The notes beneath the pieces were generated by a model. That model worked only from the letters and a program-made list of their open reading frames with translations, did not search any database and had not been told where the DNA came from. The position numbers and the translations under genes were made by a program. Below, in pieces: positions 1 through 9,145 of a stretch of 14,627 nucleotides of DNA (its first letter is position 1; each line of letters begins with the position of its first letter). This stretch comes from UBA1858 sp963926275 (GTDB lineage Bacteria; Pseudomonadota; Gammaproteobacteria; UBA4575), in contig CAWUWP010000011.1 of NCBI GenBank assembly GCA_963926275.1, forward strand, positions 1 through 14,627, given 5' to 3'.

Positions 1-928
1 ACCCCATATGCGCGATTGAAGAATAAGCAATCAGTTTCTTCATATCTTTTTGTGCCAATGCAACAAAACCAATATAAACAATGGCAATTAATGACATAGC
101 AATCAGCAACCAATCCAACTCACGACTGGCATCGGGTGTTACCGGGAGATTGAAACGCAAAAATCCATAACCACCAATCTTCAACATAATAGCTGCCAGT
201 ATTACCGAACCACCCGTAGGCGCTTCTACGTGCGCATCCGGCAACCATGTATGCACTGGCCACATAGGCACTTTGACGGCAAAAGCAATTAGGAATGCTA
301 AAAATATTGGTATCTGTACATTCAAAGGAATAGCAGCAGCCGTTAACTGCGCAATTTCAAAACTGCCTGTTTTAGAATACAGATATAACAATGCAACCAA
401 CATAAACACCGAACCAAAGAAGGTGTATAGGAAAAACTTAATGGTTGCATAAACGCGTCTTGGACCACCCCAAATACCTATGATTAAAAACATAGGAATA
501 AGCATGGCTTCAAAGAATACATAGAACAACATGGCATCTAATGCACAGAACACACCTATCATTAAGCCTTCGAGCAGTAAGAATGCAGCTAGATAATTAT
601 GTATTTGATGTTTTATATTGGTCCAACTCGCAATCACCACTAACAACGTCATAAACACTGTCAGCACAATTAATGTAATCGAGATTGCATCAGCACCCAA
701 TGCATAATAAATATCAAACGACTCAATCCAGCTATGCTTCTCAATAAACTGCATGTCAGCAGTTATTTGAGACTTAGCCATTAGTAACACAGCAAGAATC
801 ATTTCAACAATGGACGCAATCAAAGCGAACCATTTCATACCTTCGCTAGTTCCTCGGCCCATCAATATAATCAGGAATGCTGACAACACAGGGATCCAAA
901 TCAATAAACTGAGAATAGGTATATCCAT
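1..928 (-). CDS. nuoM: NADH-quinone oxidoreductase subunit M (NuoM), 3' end missing
   Basis: Antiporter-like membrane subunit of complex I that moves protons through the distal arm. I translated it from the ATG at 926-928; the frame stays open to base 1, giving 309 residues of a family of about 500, so roughly the last 190 lie outside the window. Conserved features seen: the glutamate in FFEAMLIP (E140), the lysine in FAVKVPMWPVHTWLPDAH (K219), and a further membrane lysine in AIMLKIGGYGF (K250). All three match the proton-channel residues of the family. The N-terminus reads MDIPILSLLIWIPVL, a hydrophobic first helix typical of NuoM. It starts 6 bases after the nuoL stop and has no visible Shine-Dalgarno sequence, so translation is probably coupled to nuoL. 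The left edge cuts it; nothing suggests it is broken. Confidence 0.96.
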   Translation of the reverse strand, partial: MDIPILSLLIWIPVLSAFLIILMGRGTSEGMKWFALIASIVEMILAVLLMAKSQITADMQFIEKHSWIESFDIYYALGADAISITLIVLTVFMTLLVVIASWTNIKHQIHNYLAAFLLLEGLMIGVFCALDAMLFYVFFEAMLIPMFLIIGIWGGPRRVYATIKFFLYTFFGSVFMLVALLYLYSKTGSFEIAQLTAAAIPLNVQIPIFLAFLIAFAVKVPMWPVHTWLPDAHVEAPTGGSVILAAIMLKIGGYGFLRFNLPVTPDASRELDWLLIAMSLIAIVYIGFVALAQKDMKKLIAYSSIAHMG

Positions 929-934
929 AGGTGT

Positions 935-2893
935 TTAAGTCTGAAAATAAAAGTATGTCAATAAACCAAGCAATCCGATAATCATTGCAAAAGCATATTG
1001 ATACAAATAACCACTCTGGATCTTACGCAACTGCATGGACGCGCCTCTGACCATATTGGCCGTTCCATTCACCATCAACCCATCAATTAATATACGGTCA
1101 CCTAGCGCCGAAGCCACTTTACCCATACCCACACCTAGGCGAGTAAACCCTCTTATATATAACCAATCAAAACCATACTTTCTAGTCAGAATAAAAGTGG
1201 GTATCGCCAATACTGGTGCGAATAATGCTGGAATGCTAGGCACTAAGGAGTAACACAGCCATGCCAGCGCCACACCACCCAGCAGCAAATAAAATGCCTG
1301 CGCCTTGAACCCGTGGCTAATCATTGCTTGAACACCATGAAAATGCTCTGCCATCTTTGCCATTACGCCATGCTGTTCACTGACGTGAATTGAGGCTGCA
1401 AAGAAATCCCCATAAATCATTGGCTCGATTGCATAGCCGGCAAACACGCTACATATGGCCAGTATAATGAGAGGGATTGTCACCACTTTAGGCGTTTCGT
1501 GAACATGCGAATAAGTGTCATCACTCATGCGTGGTTTGCCATGGAACACCAAAATAAATAATCGCAACGAGTAAAATGCGGTGATGAAAACTCCTGATAA
1601 CACCATCCAATATACATAATTTGCACCAGGCAACTCTGATAAATGCACGGCTTCAATAATAGATTCTTTAGAAAAGAATCCTGAAAATGCAGGAAAACCA
1701 ATCAATGCCAAGGTGCCGATTAAAGAGGTTACATAGGTAATTGGCATACGCTTCCACAAGCCACCCATATTGCGAATGTTTTGCTCATGATGCATAGCAA
1801 TAATCACCGAGCCGGCAGCAAGAAATAACAATGCTTTAAAAAATGCATGGGTAAACAGGTGGAAGACAGCCAAAGAGTATGCAGATACACCTAATGCCAC
1901 TGTCATGTAACCTAACTGCGACAAAGTGGAGTAAGCGATTACTTTTTTAATATCATCCTGCACCATTGCCACCAATCCCATAAAGAAGGCGGTAATCGCA
2001 CCAATACACATAATAAATAACAAGGCTGTCTCACTTAGCTCAAACAGAGGCGACATCCGTGCCACCATGAATATACCCGCTGTGACCATGGTTGCTGCAT
2101 GTATTAACGCTGAAATAGGTGTCGGGCCTTCCATAGAGTCTGGTAACCATACATGTAAGGGTACCTGCGCAGATTTACCCATTGCACCCACAAATAAGGC
2201 AATACATATAAAAGTTAATAGAGGCACTTGAATGGAGCTTGTGATCGCTAGTTGTGACTCAGTCAAACTAGGCGCTGCAGCAAACACTTGTGCGTAATCC
2301 AGGCTAGATGTTGAAACAGCGATTGCTGCAATGCCTAGTAAAAATCCAAAATCCCCAACTCTATTCACTAAAAACGCTTTGATGTTTGCCAGGATTGCCG
2401 ACGGTCGCGTATACCAAAAACCAATAAGCAAGTATGAAACCAACCCAACCGCTTCCCAGCCAAAGAATAATTGCAAGAAATTATTCGACATGACCAGCAT
2501 CAACATCGCAAAAGTGAACAACGAGATATAACTAAAGAAACGTTTATAACCGGGATCTTCATGCATATAACCAATCGTATATATATGCACCATCAGCGAG
2601 ACAGAGGTGACCACAATCATCATGATTACCGTGAGCGAATCAATTAAGAATCCGATACCTAAAGAAAAACCACCTATTTTTGCCCACTCATAAACTGCAA
2701 AATTTTGTGGTGCAAATTGTGTTTGCAATAACTCATAAAAAATCAGCCCGGAAGTTACTAACGCTAACGCAACACCGCCAATGGTAATCAAGTGTGCCTC
2801 AGACTTAGATAACCATTTGCCAAACAAGCCAACCACTATCGAACCACACAAAGGTGCCAGCACAGCGATTAGACATAGTTGAAAAATAGACAT
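935..2893 (-). CDS. nuoL: NADH-quinone oxidoreductase subunit L (NuoL)
   Basis: Largest antiporter-like subunit at the far end of the complex I membrane arm, carrying the long lateral helix that runs along the arm. 652 residues, within the usual 610-680. Key charged residues are in place: E147 (FFGWEAVG), K240 (GAMGKSAQVPLHVWLPD), H265 (SALIHAATMV), and K409-E410 (GFFSKESI). The signature PLHVWLPDSMEGPTPISALI lies at 245-264. The C-terminal third is more variable and ends in a hydrophobic segment, as expected for the lateral helix and its anchor. The start is well supported: AAAGG at 2901-2905 lies 7 bases upstream of the ATG. The nuoK stop is only one codon (CGC) upstream and in the same frame. 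The stop is TAA. Confidence 0.98.
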   Translation of the reverse strand: MSIFQLCLIAVLAPLCGSIVVGLFGKWLSKSEAHLITIGGVALALVTSGLIFYELLQTQFAPQNFAVYEWAKIGGFSLGIGFLIDSLTVIMMIVVTSVSLMVHIYTIGYMHEDPGYKRFFSYISLFTFAMLMLVMSNNFLQLFFGWEAVGLVSYLLIGFWYTRPSAILANIKAFLVNRVGDFGFLLGIAAIAVSTSSLDYAQVFAAAPSLTESQLAITSSIQVPLLTFICIALFVGAMGKSAQVPLHVWLPDSMEGPTPISALIHAATMVTAGIFMVARMSPLFELSETALLFIMCIGAITAFFMGLVAMVQDDIKKVIAYSTLSQLGYMTVALGVSAYSLAVFHLFTHAFFKALLFLAAGSVIIAMHHEQNIRNMGGLWKRMPITYVTSLIGTLALIGFPAFSGFFSKESIIEAVHLSELPGANYVYWMVLSGVFITAFYSLRLFILVFHGKPRMSDDTYSHVHETPKVVTIPLIILAICSVFAGYAIEPMIYGDFFAASIHVSEQHGVMAKMAEHFHGVQAMISHGFKAQAFYLLLGGVALAWLCYSLVPSIPALFAPVLAIPTFILTRKYGFDWLYIRGFTRLGVGMGKVASALGDRILIDGLMVNGTANMVRGASMQLRKIQSGYLYQYAFAMIIGLLGLLTYFYFQT

Positions 2894-2896
2894 GCG

Positions 2897-3202
2897 CTAG
2901 CCTTTCATCTCATCGAGATCTTGCACATTAATGGTGCCTCGATTACGGAACACCACCACAAGTATAGCCAGCCCAATGGCCGCTTCAGCAGCAGCCACAG
3001 TAAGAATAAAGAATACAAATACTTGACCTGCCAAGTCATTCAGATAATAGGAGAAGGCGACAAAATTCATATTTACCGCTAACAACATCAATTCTATCGA
3101 CATTAGCAAGACGATTAAATTTTTGCGGTTCATAAATATGCCCGCCACTGCTAATGAAAATAGTATTGCCCCAAGCACTAAAAAATGTGTGATTGTTATC
3201 AT
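2897..3202 (-). CDS. nuoK: NADH-quinone oxidoreductase subunit K (NuoK)
   Basis: Small MrpC-like membrane subunit of complex I with three transmembrane helices, part of the proton path between the quinone chamber and the antiporter subunits. 101 residues, the standard length. The two buried glutamates essential in this family are visible: E37 in LMSIELMLLAVN and E73 in AAAEAAIGLAI. The C-terminus (FRNRGTINVQDLDEMKG) is the usual short cytoplasmic tail. It starts 11 bases after nuoJ and has no clear Shine-Dalgarno sequence. It ends in TAG, and the stop is followed in frame by CGC and then the nuoL ATG. Confidence 0.98.
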   Translation of the reverse strand: MITITHFLVLGAILFSLAVAGIFMNRKNLIVLLMSIELMLLAVNMNFVAFSYYLNDLAGQVFVFFILTVAAAEAAIGLAILVVVFRNRGTINVQDLDEMKG

Positions 3203-3213
3203 ATATATGTCGC

Positions 3214-3816
3214 TTAATATTTTTTCTTGTCTTCGCTAGGAAGAGAAACAACTCGCATGCGATCTTTGGCTTTAACTTTAACTTGCTCAGCAGGATTTTG
3301 GCTTTTCGTTTGAACGCGTTGACGCAACGTTAGTACGATCGCTGCAATAATGGCTACTAGCAGAATAACAGCCGCTGTTTCAAACGGCAGTAAGTACTCT
3401 GTATATAGTATTTCACCTAGCGCATGAGTATTGCCTTGATCTGTGACAAAATTTGCATCACGTTCAAATTTGAATTCTTTAGAGATCACCACCAGCACTA
3501 GTTCAGCGATCATGATCAATGAAACAACAATCGCAACTGGCATAAATTTCACGAAACCTTCACGTATTTGTGCGGTATTTATATTCAGCATCATCACAAC
3601 AAATAAAAACAACACCATCACCGCACCCACATACACCAGTACTAGTGCGATAGCTAAAAACTCAGCCTCAAGCAACAACCATATGGCTGATGAAGTAAAA
3701 AACACTAGCACCAAACTCAATATTGAGAACACAGGGTTTTTCGCAGTGATCATGCGTAGTGCAGCCGCCACCATAATGGCCGAGAAAAAGTAAAATATGA
3801 TTAATTGAAATGACAT
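3214..3816 (-). CDS. nuoJ: NADH-quinone oxidoreductase subunit J (NuoJ)
   Basis: Membrane subunit of complex I with five transmembrane helices, next to NuoK and NuoH. It carries the flexible third helix (pi-bulge) involved in coupling quinone reduction to proton movement. 200 residues, normal for proteobacteria. The conserved third-helix segment VYVGAVMVLFLFVVMM is at 61-76, preceded by AEFLAIALVL. A hydrophilic, lysine-rich tail follows the last helix (from about 165). The gene begins 17 bases after nuoI ends and runs to 11 bases before nuoK. I see no good Shine-Dalgarno sequence before the ATG. The stop is TAA. Confidence 0.97.
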   Translation of the reverse strand: MSFQLIIFYFFSAIMVAAALRMITAKNPVFSILSLVLVFFTSSAIWLLLEAEFLAIALVLVYVGAVMVLFLFVVMMLNINTAQIREGFVKFMPVAIVVSLIMIAELVLVVISKEFKFERDANFVTDQGNTHALGEILYTEYLLPFETAAVILLVAIIAAIVLTLRQRVQTKSQNPAEQVKVKAKDRMRVVSLPSEDKKKY

Positions 3817-3833
3817 ATTAATTATCTAGTCTA

Positions 3834-4313
3834 TTAGCGATACACCGCATCGGTTTCACGATCTTGGGCAATTTGTTTTTCATTTTGATCACCAATCGTT
3901 AACAAATCTTGCTTACTCATAATTTGCTCACCTCTATTCTCGAAATGATATTCAAATTTTCTTGTTTCAACAATGGCATCAACCGGGCAGGCTTCTTCAC
4001 AAAACCCACAGAAAATACATTTCAATAAATCAATGTCATAACGGGTTGTTCTTCTAGATCCATCATCTCGCTCTTCTGTATCAATCGTAATGGCAAGTGC
4101 AGGACATACTGCCTCACATAATTTACAGCCAATACATCGCTCTTCACCGCTTGGATAGCGCCTCAAAGCATGCAGCCCGCGAAAACGAGGCGATTGAGGC
4201 GTTTTCTCTTCGGGATACTGAATAGTTATTTTTTTTGCTGTCAGTTTTCTTCCCGTGACAGAAAGGCCTTTCAACAACTCCCACAAAGCAAAACTTTTAA
4301 GAAAATGTATCAT
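3834..4313 (-). CDS. nuoI: NADH-quinone oxidoreductase subunit I (NuoI), 8Fe ferredoxin-type
   Basis: Peripheral-arm subunit that carries electrons through two [4Fe-4S] clusters (N6a and N6b) towards N2 in NuoB. 159 residues, standard. Two complete CxxCxxCxxxCP motifs are present: C60, C63, C66, C70 (ERCIGCKLCEAVCP) and C99, C102, C105, C109 (LKCIFCGFCEEACP). The amphipathic N-terminus (about 1-30) contacts the membrane arm. The C-terminus FEYHFENRGEQIMSKQDLL and the ending DAVYR are typical of proteobacterial NuoI. It lies 28 bases after nuoH, and a plausible AGGA-type ribosome site sits about ten bases before the ATG. The stop is TAA. Confidence 0.98.
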   Translation of the reverse strand: MIHFLKSFALWELLKGLSVTGRKLTAKKITIQYPEEKTPQSPRFRGLHALRRYPSGEERCIGCKLCEAVCPALAITIDTEERDDGSRRTTRYDIDLLKCIFCGFCEEACPVDAIVETRKFEYHFENRGEQIMSKQDLLTIGDQNEKQIAQDRETDAVYR

Positions 4314-4341
4314 CCAGAATAATTCCTATTGGCAACTGCAA

Positions 4342-5448
4342 TTAATCGAACCATGGACCCACTTCATAAGCGATGGCTATTCCTTCAACAAATATCCAAA
4401 CCAATGTGACAGGAATTAATACTTTCCAGCCTAAGCGCATGATTTGATCGTAACGATATCTCGGGAAAGTGGCACGAAACCACAAGAAACAAAAAATGAA
4501 AAACGATGTTTTGATTAAGAACCAATGCGGACCCGCACCAAGCACTGTCTCCACAAATGGAATTTTAAGCAGCAACGAAAAGAACTCAAATAGATGAATG
4601 CCGACGTAAGGAATGGACAGCACCGCAGCATATCCCTCAAATGGACTCAGCCATCCACCCATAAATAACAATGCCGTCAATGCTGAGATCAAAATGATAT
4701 TGGCATATTCAGCAAGAAAGAATACAGCGAAGCCCATACCCGAGTATTCAACATGGAATCCGGCAACAATTTCAGACTCACCTTCGGCAACATCAAATGG
4801 AGCTCTATTGGTTTCTGCCACGCCGGAAATTAAATACACAATAAACAATGGAAACAATGGCAACCAATACCAATGAGTAATACCGCCGCTTTGCTCATTA
4901 ACAATATCTGTTAAATTCAAACTGCCACTTGCCATAAGTACACCGACCAAGGCAAAGCCCATAGCAATCTCATAAGAAACAATTTGCGCAGCAGAGCGTA
5001 ATGCACCTAATAAGGCATACTTTGAATTAGAGGCCCAGCCAGCAACAATCACTCCATAAACACCCATGGACGTCAGCGCTAGCACATACAATAATCCAGC
5101 ATTAATATTTGAAAATTGAACACCTTCAGTCAACGGAATCACAGCCCACGCACCTAGGGCAGGAACGATTGATAAAACCGGGGCAACTCGAAACAAAAAG
5201 TGACTAGATTTACTCGGGAGAATCATCTCCTTAGTTAACAACTTCAATGCATCTGCAATGGGTTGTAACCAGCCTCTAGGGCCGACACGATTTGGCCCGA
5301 TACGAACTTGCATATAGCCTATTATTTTTCGCTCAGCAAATGTCACGTACGCAACTGCACCCATTAGCACTAGCAGGAAAATCACGACTAGCAGAGAAGT
5401 CACAAACAGCTCTCTATACAATTCCGGGATGGCGTACCAATAAGACAT
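4342..5448 (-). CDS. nuoH: NADH-quinone oxidoreductase subunit H (NuoH)
   Basis: Membrane subunit that joins the peripheral and membrane arms of complex I and forms the entry to the quinone chamber. 368 residues, slightly above the bacterial norm of 320-350. Signatures seen: ERKIIGYMQVRIGPNRVGPRG at 39-59, the acidic loop AETNRAPFDVAEGESE at 211-226, and VEYSGMGFAVFFLAEY at 233-248. All the charged residues of the funnel between NuoH and NuoA/J/K appear intact in these stretches. The gene begins 5 bases after the nuoG stop. A GGTGG at about 11 bases upstream is the only weak ribosome site. The stop is TAA. Confidence 0.98.
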   Translation of the reverse strand: MSYWYAIPELYRELFVTSLLVVIFLLVLMGAVAYVTFAERKIIGYMQVRIGPNRVGPRGWLQPIADALKLLTKEMILPSKSSHFLFRVAPVLSIVPALGAWAVIPLTEGVQFSNINAGLLYVLALTSMGVYGVIVAGWASNSKYALLGALRSAAQIVSYEIAMGFALVGVLMASGSLNLTDIVNEQSGGITHWYWLPLFPLFIVYLISGVAETNRAPFDVAEGESEIVAGFHVEYSGMGFAVFFLAEYANIILISALTALLFMGGWLSPFEGYAAVLSIPYVGIHLFEFFSLLLKIPFVETVLGAGPHWFLIKTSFFIFCFLWFRATFPRYRYDQIMRLGWKVLIPVTLVWIFVEGIAIAYEVGPWFD

Positions 5449-5453
5449 ATTCG

Positions 5454-7850
5454 TTAAGCCACCGACAAGTTTTCAAGTTGAACTGGAGCATAGACGCCAG
5501 CCAATTTCTCACTACGCGGCAAACCTCTAGGAATATAAACTGTGCCGGACTGAATGTTGTCATTAATCACACATTTGAAAATACTACTTTCTTCACCTTG
5601 TATAACCTTTACCCACTTACCTTCCAGCAAGCCATGTTTTTCAACATCACTACGATTAATCATCATTACTGACTCATCAAGATCTTGCGCCTGCTTTAAA
5701 GAGCTGGCATTTCTAACGATCGAATCAATAGAATAAATTGGTGTTGCACCAGTACTAAACACCGTATCAGGCTGCCAATGTTTAATCTCTATTTTAGGCA
5801 GTGACGGTAATTCATTAGTGAATTCAAATGAATTATCTAACTGTTGAGAAATCTCCTGACGAACATCATCAATGCTTAGATAATTAAACCCTTCAAGCTT
5901 TAATTCCACACCCAACATACGTAGAATTTTCCAACCATCTTTTATTTCCTCACCCGCATCAACCACCTTGGAGAATGATTGCCATCGGCCTTCTAAATTA
6001 ATTTTAGTGCCTTCTGCTTCTGCATAGCATTTGATTGGTAACATCCAATCACAATACTCTCGCATTGCGTCGGTAATAAATGAGTTAATAGAAATAACCA
6101 AGTCTGCTTGCTGAAGTGCTCTCAACGCTTGTGCGGGTAACGCGCAATCCCATTCGGGTTCAAGCCCCATTAATACATAGACTTTTCTGGGTGATTGAAT
6201 CATTTGCTTATAATTCAACCCCGGCTCATTAATCGCATTAGCCATTAGCGTTCTATGTGGCAATGCACCTAACAACGATGCACCACTACTGTTTGAAGCC
6301 GTTGATACATAGCCAAACGATGATTCAGATAATTGCGACAGCCAACAAGAAATAGCTCTTATATTTGAGTACTCATAATGCTGTTGCATTAAGCTGCCGA
6401 CTAGCACACTCGTGTTTTCTTCACTCAGTAGCGTTTTTGTTATTTCGACCATGTCTTCATCAACCTTTCCCGTTGATAATAATAGGTCCAGCTCGCCAGG
6501 CACACTATGTGTTGAATGGTTATTTAACTCAGCTAACAGACCCACCAATTTAGTCAGCCAATCTTGCGGCTTAACAACAACATGACTAGATAGACTCATA
6601 TGGAATTCGCAAGTTTGCGGATTAATCACAAATACCTTTGCTCCACGTGCCCGAGCTTTGCGTACTTTATGGGCCAGCATAGGTTGCTCACAACGCAAGT
6701 CTGAACCAATAATTAAAATTGCATCTTGTTTTTCTATATCTGCAATATTTTGACCTAACCAAGGAAATGCAGGGTCTGCATGCTGATGTTCAAAATCAAC
6801 TTGATTCACTCGGTGGTCAATATTTTTAATATTCAATGCACGCGCAAGCTTTTGCATTAAATAGATTTCTTCATTACTTTGATTTGGGCTGACCAAAATC
6901 CCGACATCATCAGGGTCATATTGTTTCAACGTTTGCGCGACTGAATGTAGAACATCTGACCATGAAGACTGATTCCATTCATCCGCATTTTTATGCATCA
7001 CCTGGTTTAATCGACTGTCGCTATACATGCCCTCATAACTAAAACGGTCTCGATCTGAAATCCATGTTTCATTAACCTCGGAATTTTCTTTAGGCACAAC
7101 ACGAATCACTTCATTACGTAGCGTATGCATCATCAAGTTAGAACCAAATGAATCATGCGCACTAATATTACTGTGCTCAATCATTTCCCAAGCACGTGCT
7201 TTCATACGTGAAGGTTTAGCATTAAGCGCGCCTACCGGACAAAGATCGATAACATTGCCTGATAACTCAGAGGATAAAGATTTCTCTACGTAAGTCCCGA
7301 TTTCCATGAACTCACCACGACCTGTCGCACCTAACTCTGTCACACCTGCAATCTCAGACCCAAAACGAACACAACGCGTACAATGAATACATCGCGTCAT
7401 ATCGGTAGAAACTAGTGGCCCGATATTTTTATCACGCACCACTCGCTTTCCTTCATTAAAGCGACTGACATCACCACCGTAACCCATTGCAACATCTTGC
7501 AACTCACACTCTCCGCCTTGATCACACACCGGACAATCTAAAGGATGATTGATCAACAAAAATTCCATAGTGCCTTTTTGCGCATCTAATGCTAATTCAG
7601 AGCGTGTATATACTTTCATACCTTCGCTAACGGGTGTTGCGCAGGCCGGTAAAGGCTTAGGTGCTTTTTCAACTTCGACCATACACATACGACAATTAGC
7701 GGCGACCGATAAATGTTTGTGATAGCAAAATCTTGGAATACTCACACCAGCTTGGTCGGCAACTTCAATCAACATTGTATTGCGTGGCGCTTGCACTTCG
7801 ACACCATCAATGGTGATTGTCACTAAATCTTGTTGGCTTTCATCAGTCAT
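5454..7850 (-). CDS. nuoG: NADH-quinone oxidoreductase subunit G (NuoG)
   Basis: Large iron-sulfur subunit of the NADH module, passing electrons from N3 to NuoI. 798 residues. N-terminal ferredoxin fold: C42, C53, C56, C70 bind the [2Fe-2S] N1b. H102, C106, C109, C115 (NHPLDCPVCDQGGEC) bind N5, the His-ligated [4Fe-4S]. C154, C157, C160 and C204 (TRCIHCTRC, DLCPVGAL) bind N4. From about 220 onward it is a molybdopterin-oxidoreductase-like domain that no longer binds a cofactor. The cysteine motif for the extra N7 cluster is absent: the matching stretch reads NISAHDSFGSNL, so this is the mitochondrial-like form, unlike E. coli NuoG. The C-terminal part of the chain is the most divergent. It lies 5 bases after nuoF with no obvious Shine-Dalgarno sequence. 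Confidence 0.97.
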   Translation of the reverse strand: MTDESQQDLVTITIDGVEVQAPRNTMLIEVADQAGVSIPRFCYHKHLSVAANCRMCMVEVEKAPKPLPACATPVSEGMKVYTRSELALDAQKGTMEFLLINHPLDCPVCDQGGECELQDVAMGYGGDVSRFNEGKRVVRDKNIGPLVSTDMTRCIHCTRCVRFGSEIAGVTELGATGRGEFMEIGTYVEKSLSSELSGNVIDLCPVGALNAKPSRMKARAWEMIEHSNISAHDSFGSNLMMHTLRNEVIRVVPKENSEVNETWISDRDRFSYEGMYSDSRLNQVMHKNADEWNQSSWSDVLHSVAQTLKQYDPDDVGILVSPNQSNEEIYLMQKLARALNIKNIDHRVNQVDFEHQHADPAFPWLGQNIADIEKQDAILIIGSDLRCEQPMLAHKVRKARARGAKVFVINPQTCEFHMSLSSHVVVKPQDWLTKLVGLLAELNNHSTHSVPGELDLLLSTGKVDEDMVEITKTLLSEENTSVLVGSLMQQHYEYSNIRAISCWLSQLSESSFGYVSTASNSSGASLLGALPHRTLMANAINEPGLNYKQMIQSPRKVYVLMGLEPEWDCALPAQALRALQQADLVISINSFITDAMREYCDWMLPIKCYAEAEGTKINLEGRWQSFSKVVDAGEEIKDGWKILRMLGVELKLEGFNYLSIDDVRQEISQQLDNSFEFTNELPSLPKIEIKHWQPDTVFSTGATPIYSIDSIVRNASSLKQAQDLDESVMMINRSDVEKHGLLEGKWVKVIQGEESSIFKCVINDNIQSGTVYIPRGLPRSEKLAGVYAPVQLENLSVA

Positions 7851-7855
7851 AATAA

Positions 7856-9142
7856 TTAAGCTGCATCTTCTTGTTTGGCAACCATGCTACGGCCATGTTC
7901 CACATAATGAACAAATTCATCACGGAAATGCTGGATAAAACTTTGCACTGGCATTGCCGCCGCGTCACCTAACGCGCAAATAGTTCTGCCTTTGATTTTA
8001 CCGGCAACATCATCAAGCGTATCAATATCTGCCAGCTTACCCTCACCATTGACAATTCTTGTCAGCATTCTATAAAGCCAACCCGTACCTTCTCTACATG
8101 GCGTACATTGACCACAAGATTCTGAAAAGTAGAATCGCGAAATACGCTGCAATACTAGAACCATATCAGTGGTGTCATCCATCACAACAACTGCTCCTGA
8201 ACCCAGGAATGATCCAATCGCCCCGATTGAGTCGTAATCCATATTGGTTTGCATCATTATCTCACCAGGAATCACTGGAACTGATGAGCCACCGGGAATG
8301 ACTGCTTTAAGCTTTCTGTTTTGCCAGACACCACCCGCCATGGTTAACACTTCACTAAAGGGTGTGCCCAGTGGGATTTCAAAGTTACCGGGCTTGACGA
8401 CATGCCCTGATACTGAAAAACATTTCACTCCACCATTATTAGGAATACCTAGCTCGGCAAACCATTCTGAACCTTTATGAATAATAGATGGAATTGAAGC
8501 CAAACTTTCTGTGTTATTAATCGTTGTCGGACAACCATATAAACCAAACGCGGCAGGGAATGGTGGTTTAAATCTTGGCAAACCTTTTTTGCCTTCCAAC
8601 GATTCTAGCAGTGCTGTTTCTTCACCACAGATGTAGGCCCCTGCTCCCAACACATCAAACAGCTCGTAATTAAAACCAGAGTCTAAGATGTTTTTGCCAA
8701 TATAGCCTTGCTCATAAGCTTCGCTAAGCGCTTGTTTAAAACGCTTATAGGGCTCATCCATAAATTCGCCACGCATATAGTTATAGCCAGCCGTAGCACC
8801 AATGGCATAGCCTGCAATGATCATTCCTTCAATTAATGAGTGAGGGTTAAAACGCAATATATCGCGATCCTTACATGTCCCCGGCTCAGACTCATCTGAA
8901 TTACACACCAGATAGGTTGGCTTACCGGTGTTCTTAGGCATGAAACTCCATTTCAAACCGGTTGGGAAGCCTGCGCCTCCTTGACCACGCAAACCAGAAG
9001 ACTTGACTAGCTCAACTACATCTTCAGATGAAATTTTTTCACTTAATATTTTCTCTAACGCTTGATAACCGCCCACTTGACGATACGTTTCCAAGGACCA
9101 TGGAGTCGCTAAATTACGAGTTTGATATACGACGTCGTCCAT
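7856..9142 (-). CDS. nuoF: NADH-quinone oxidoreductase subunit F (NuoF), NADH/FMN-binding
   Basis: The electron-input subunit: binds NADH and FMN and passes electrons to cluster N3. 428 residues, typical. The glycine-rich nucleotide/flavin motif GQGGAGFPTGLKW is at 53-65, the segment CNSDESEPGTCKDR at 80-93, and ICGEETALLESLEG at 171-184. The N3 [4Fe-4S] ligands are C343, C346, C349 (ESCGQCTPCREG) and C389 (TICALGDAAAMP). It is preceded by nuoE with only one codon (ATA) between the nuoE TAA and this ATG, in the same frame. A GGA about nine bases upstream may serve as a weak ribosome site. The stop is TAA. Confidence 0.98.
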   Translation of the reverse strand: MDDVVYQTRNLATPWSLETYRQVGGYQALEKILSEKISSEDVVELVKSSGLRGQGGAGFPTGLKWSFMPKNTGKPTYLVCNSDESEPGTCKDRDILRFNPHSLIEGMIIAGYAIGATAGYNYMRGEFMDEPYKRFKQALSEAYEQGYIGKNILDSGFNYELFDVLGAGAYICGEETALLESLEGKKGLPRFKPPFPAAFGLYGCPTTINNTESLASIPSIIHKGSEWFAELGIPNNGGVKCFSVSGHVVKPGNFEIPLGTPFSEVLTMAGGVWQNRKLKAVIPGGSSVPVIPGEIMMQTNMDYDSIGAIGSFLGSGAVVVMDDTTDMVLVLQRISRFYFSESCGQCTPCREGTGWLYRMLTRIVNGEGKLADIDTLDDVAGKIKGRTICALGDAAAMPVQSFIQHFRDEFVHYVEHGRSMVAKQEDAA

Positions 9143-9145
9143 TAT

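Noticed and set aside
3036..3251. Minus-strand 71-codon frame overlapping nuoJ and nuoK, and a similar 68-codon frame inside nuoA (12229-12435)
   Set aside because: They are out of frame with the conserved proteins and have no recognisable protein character.
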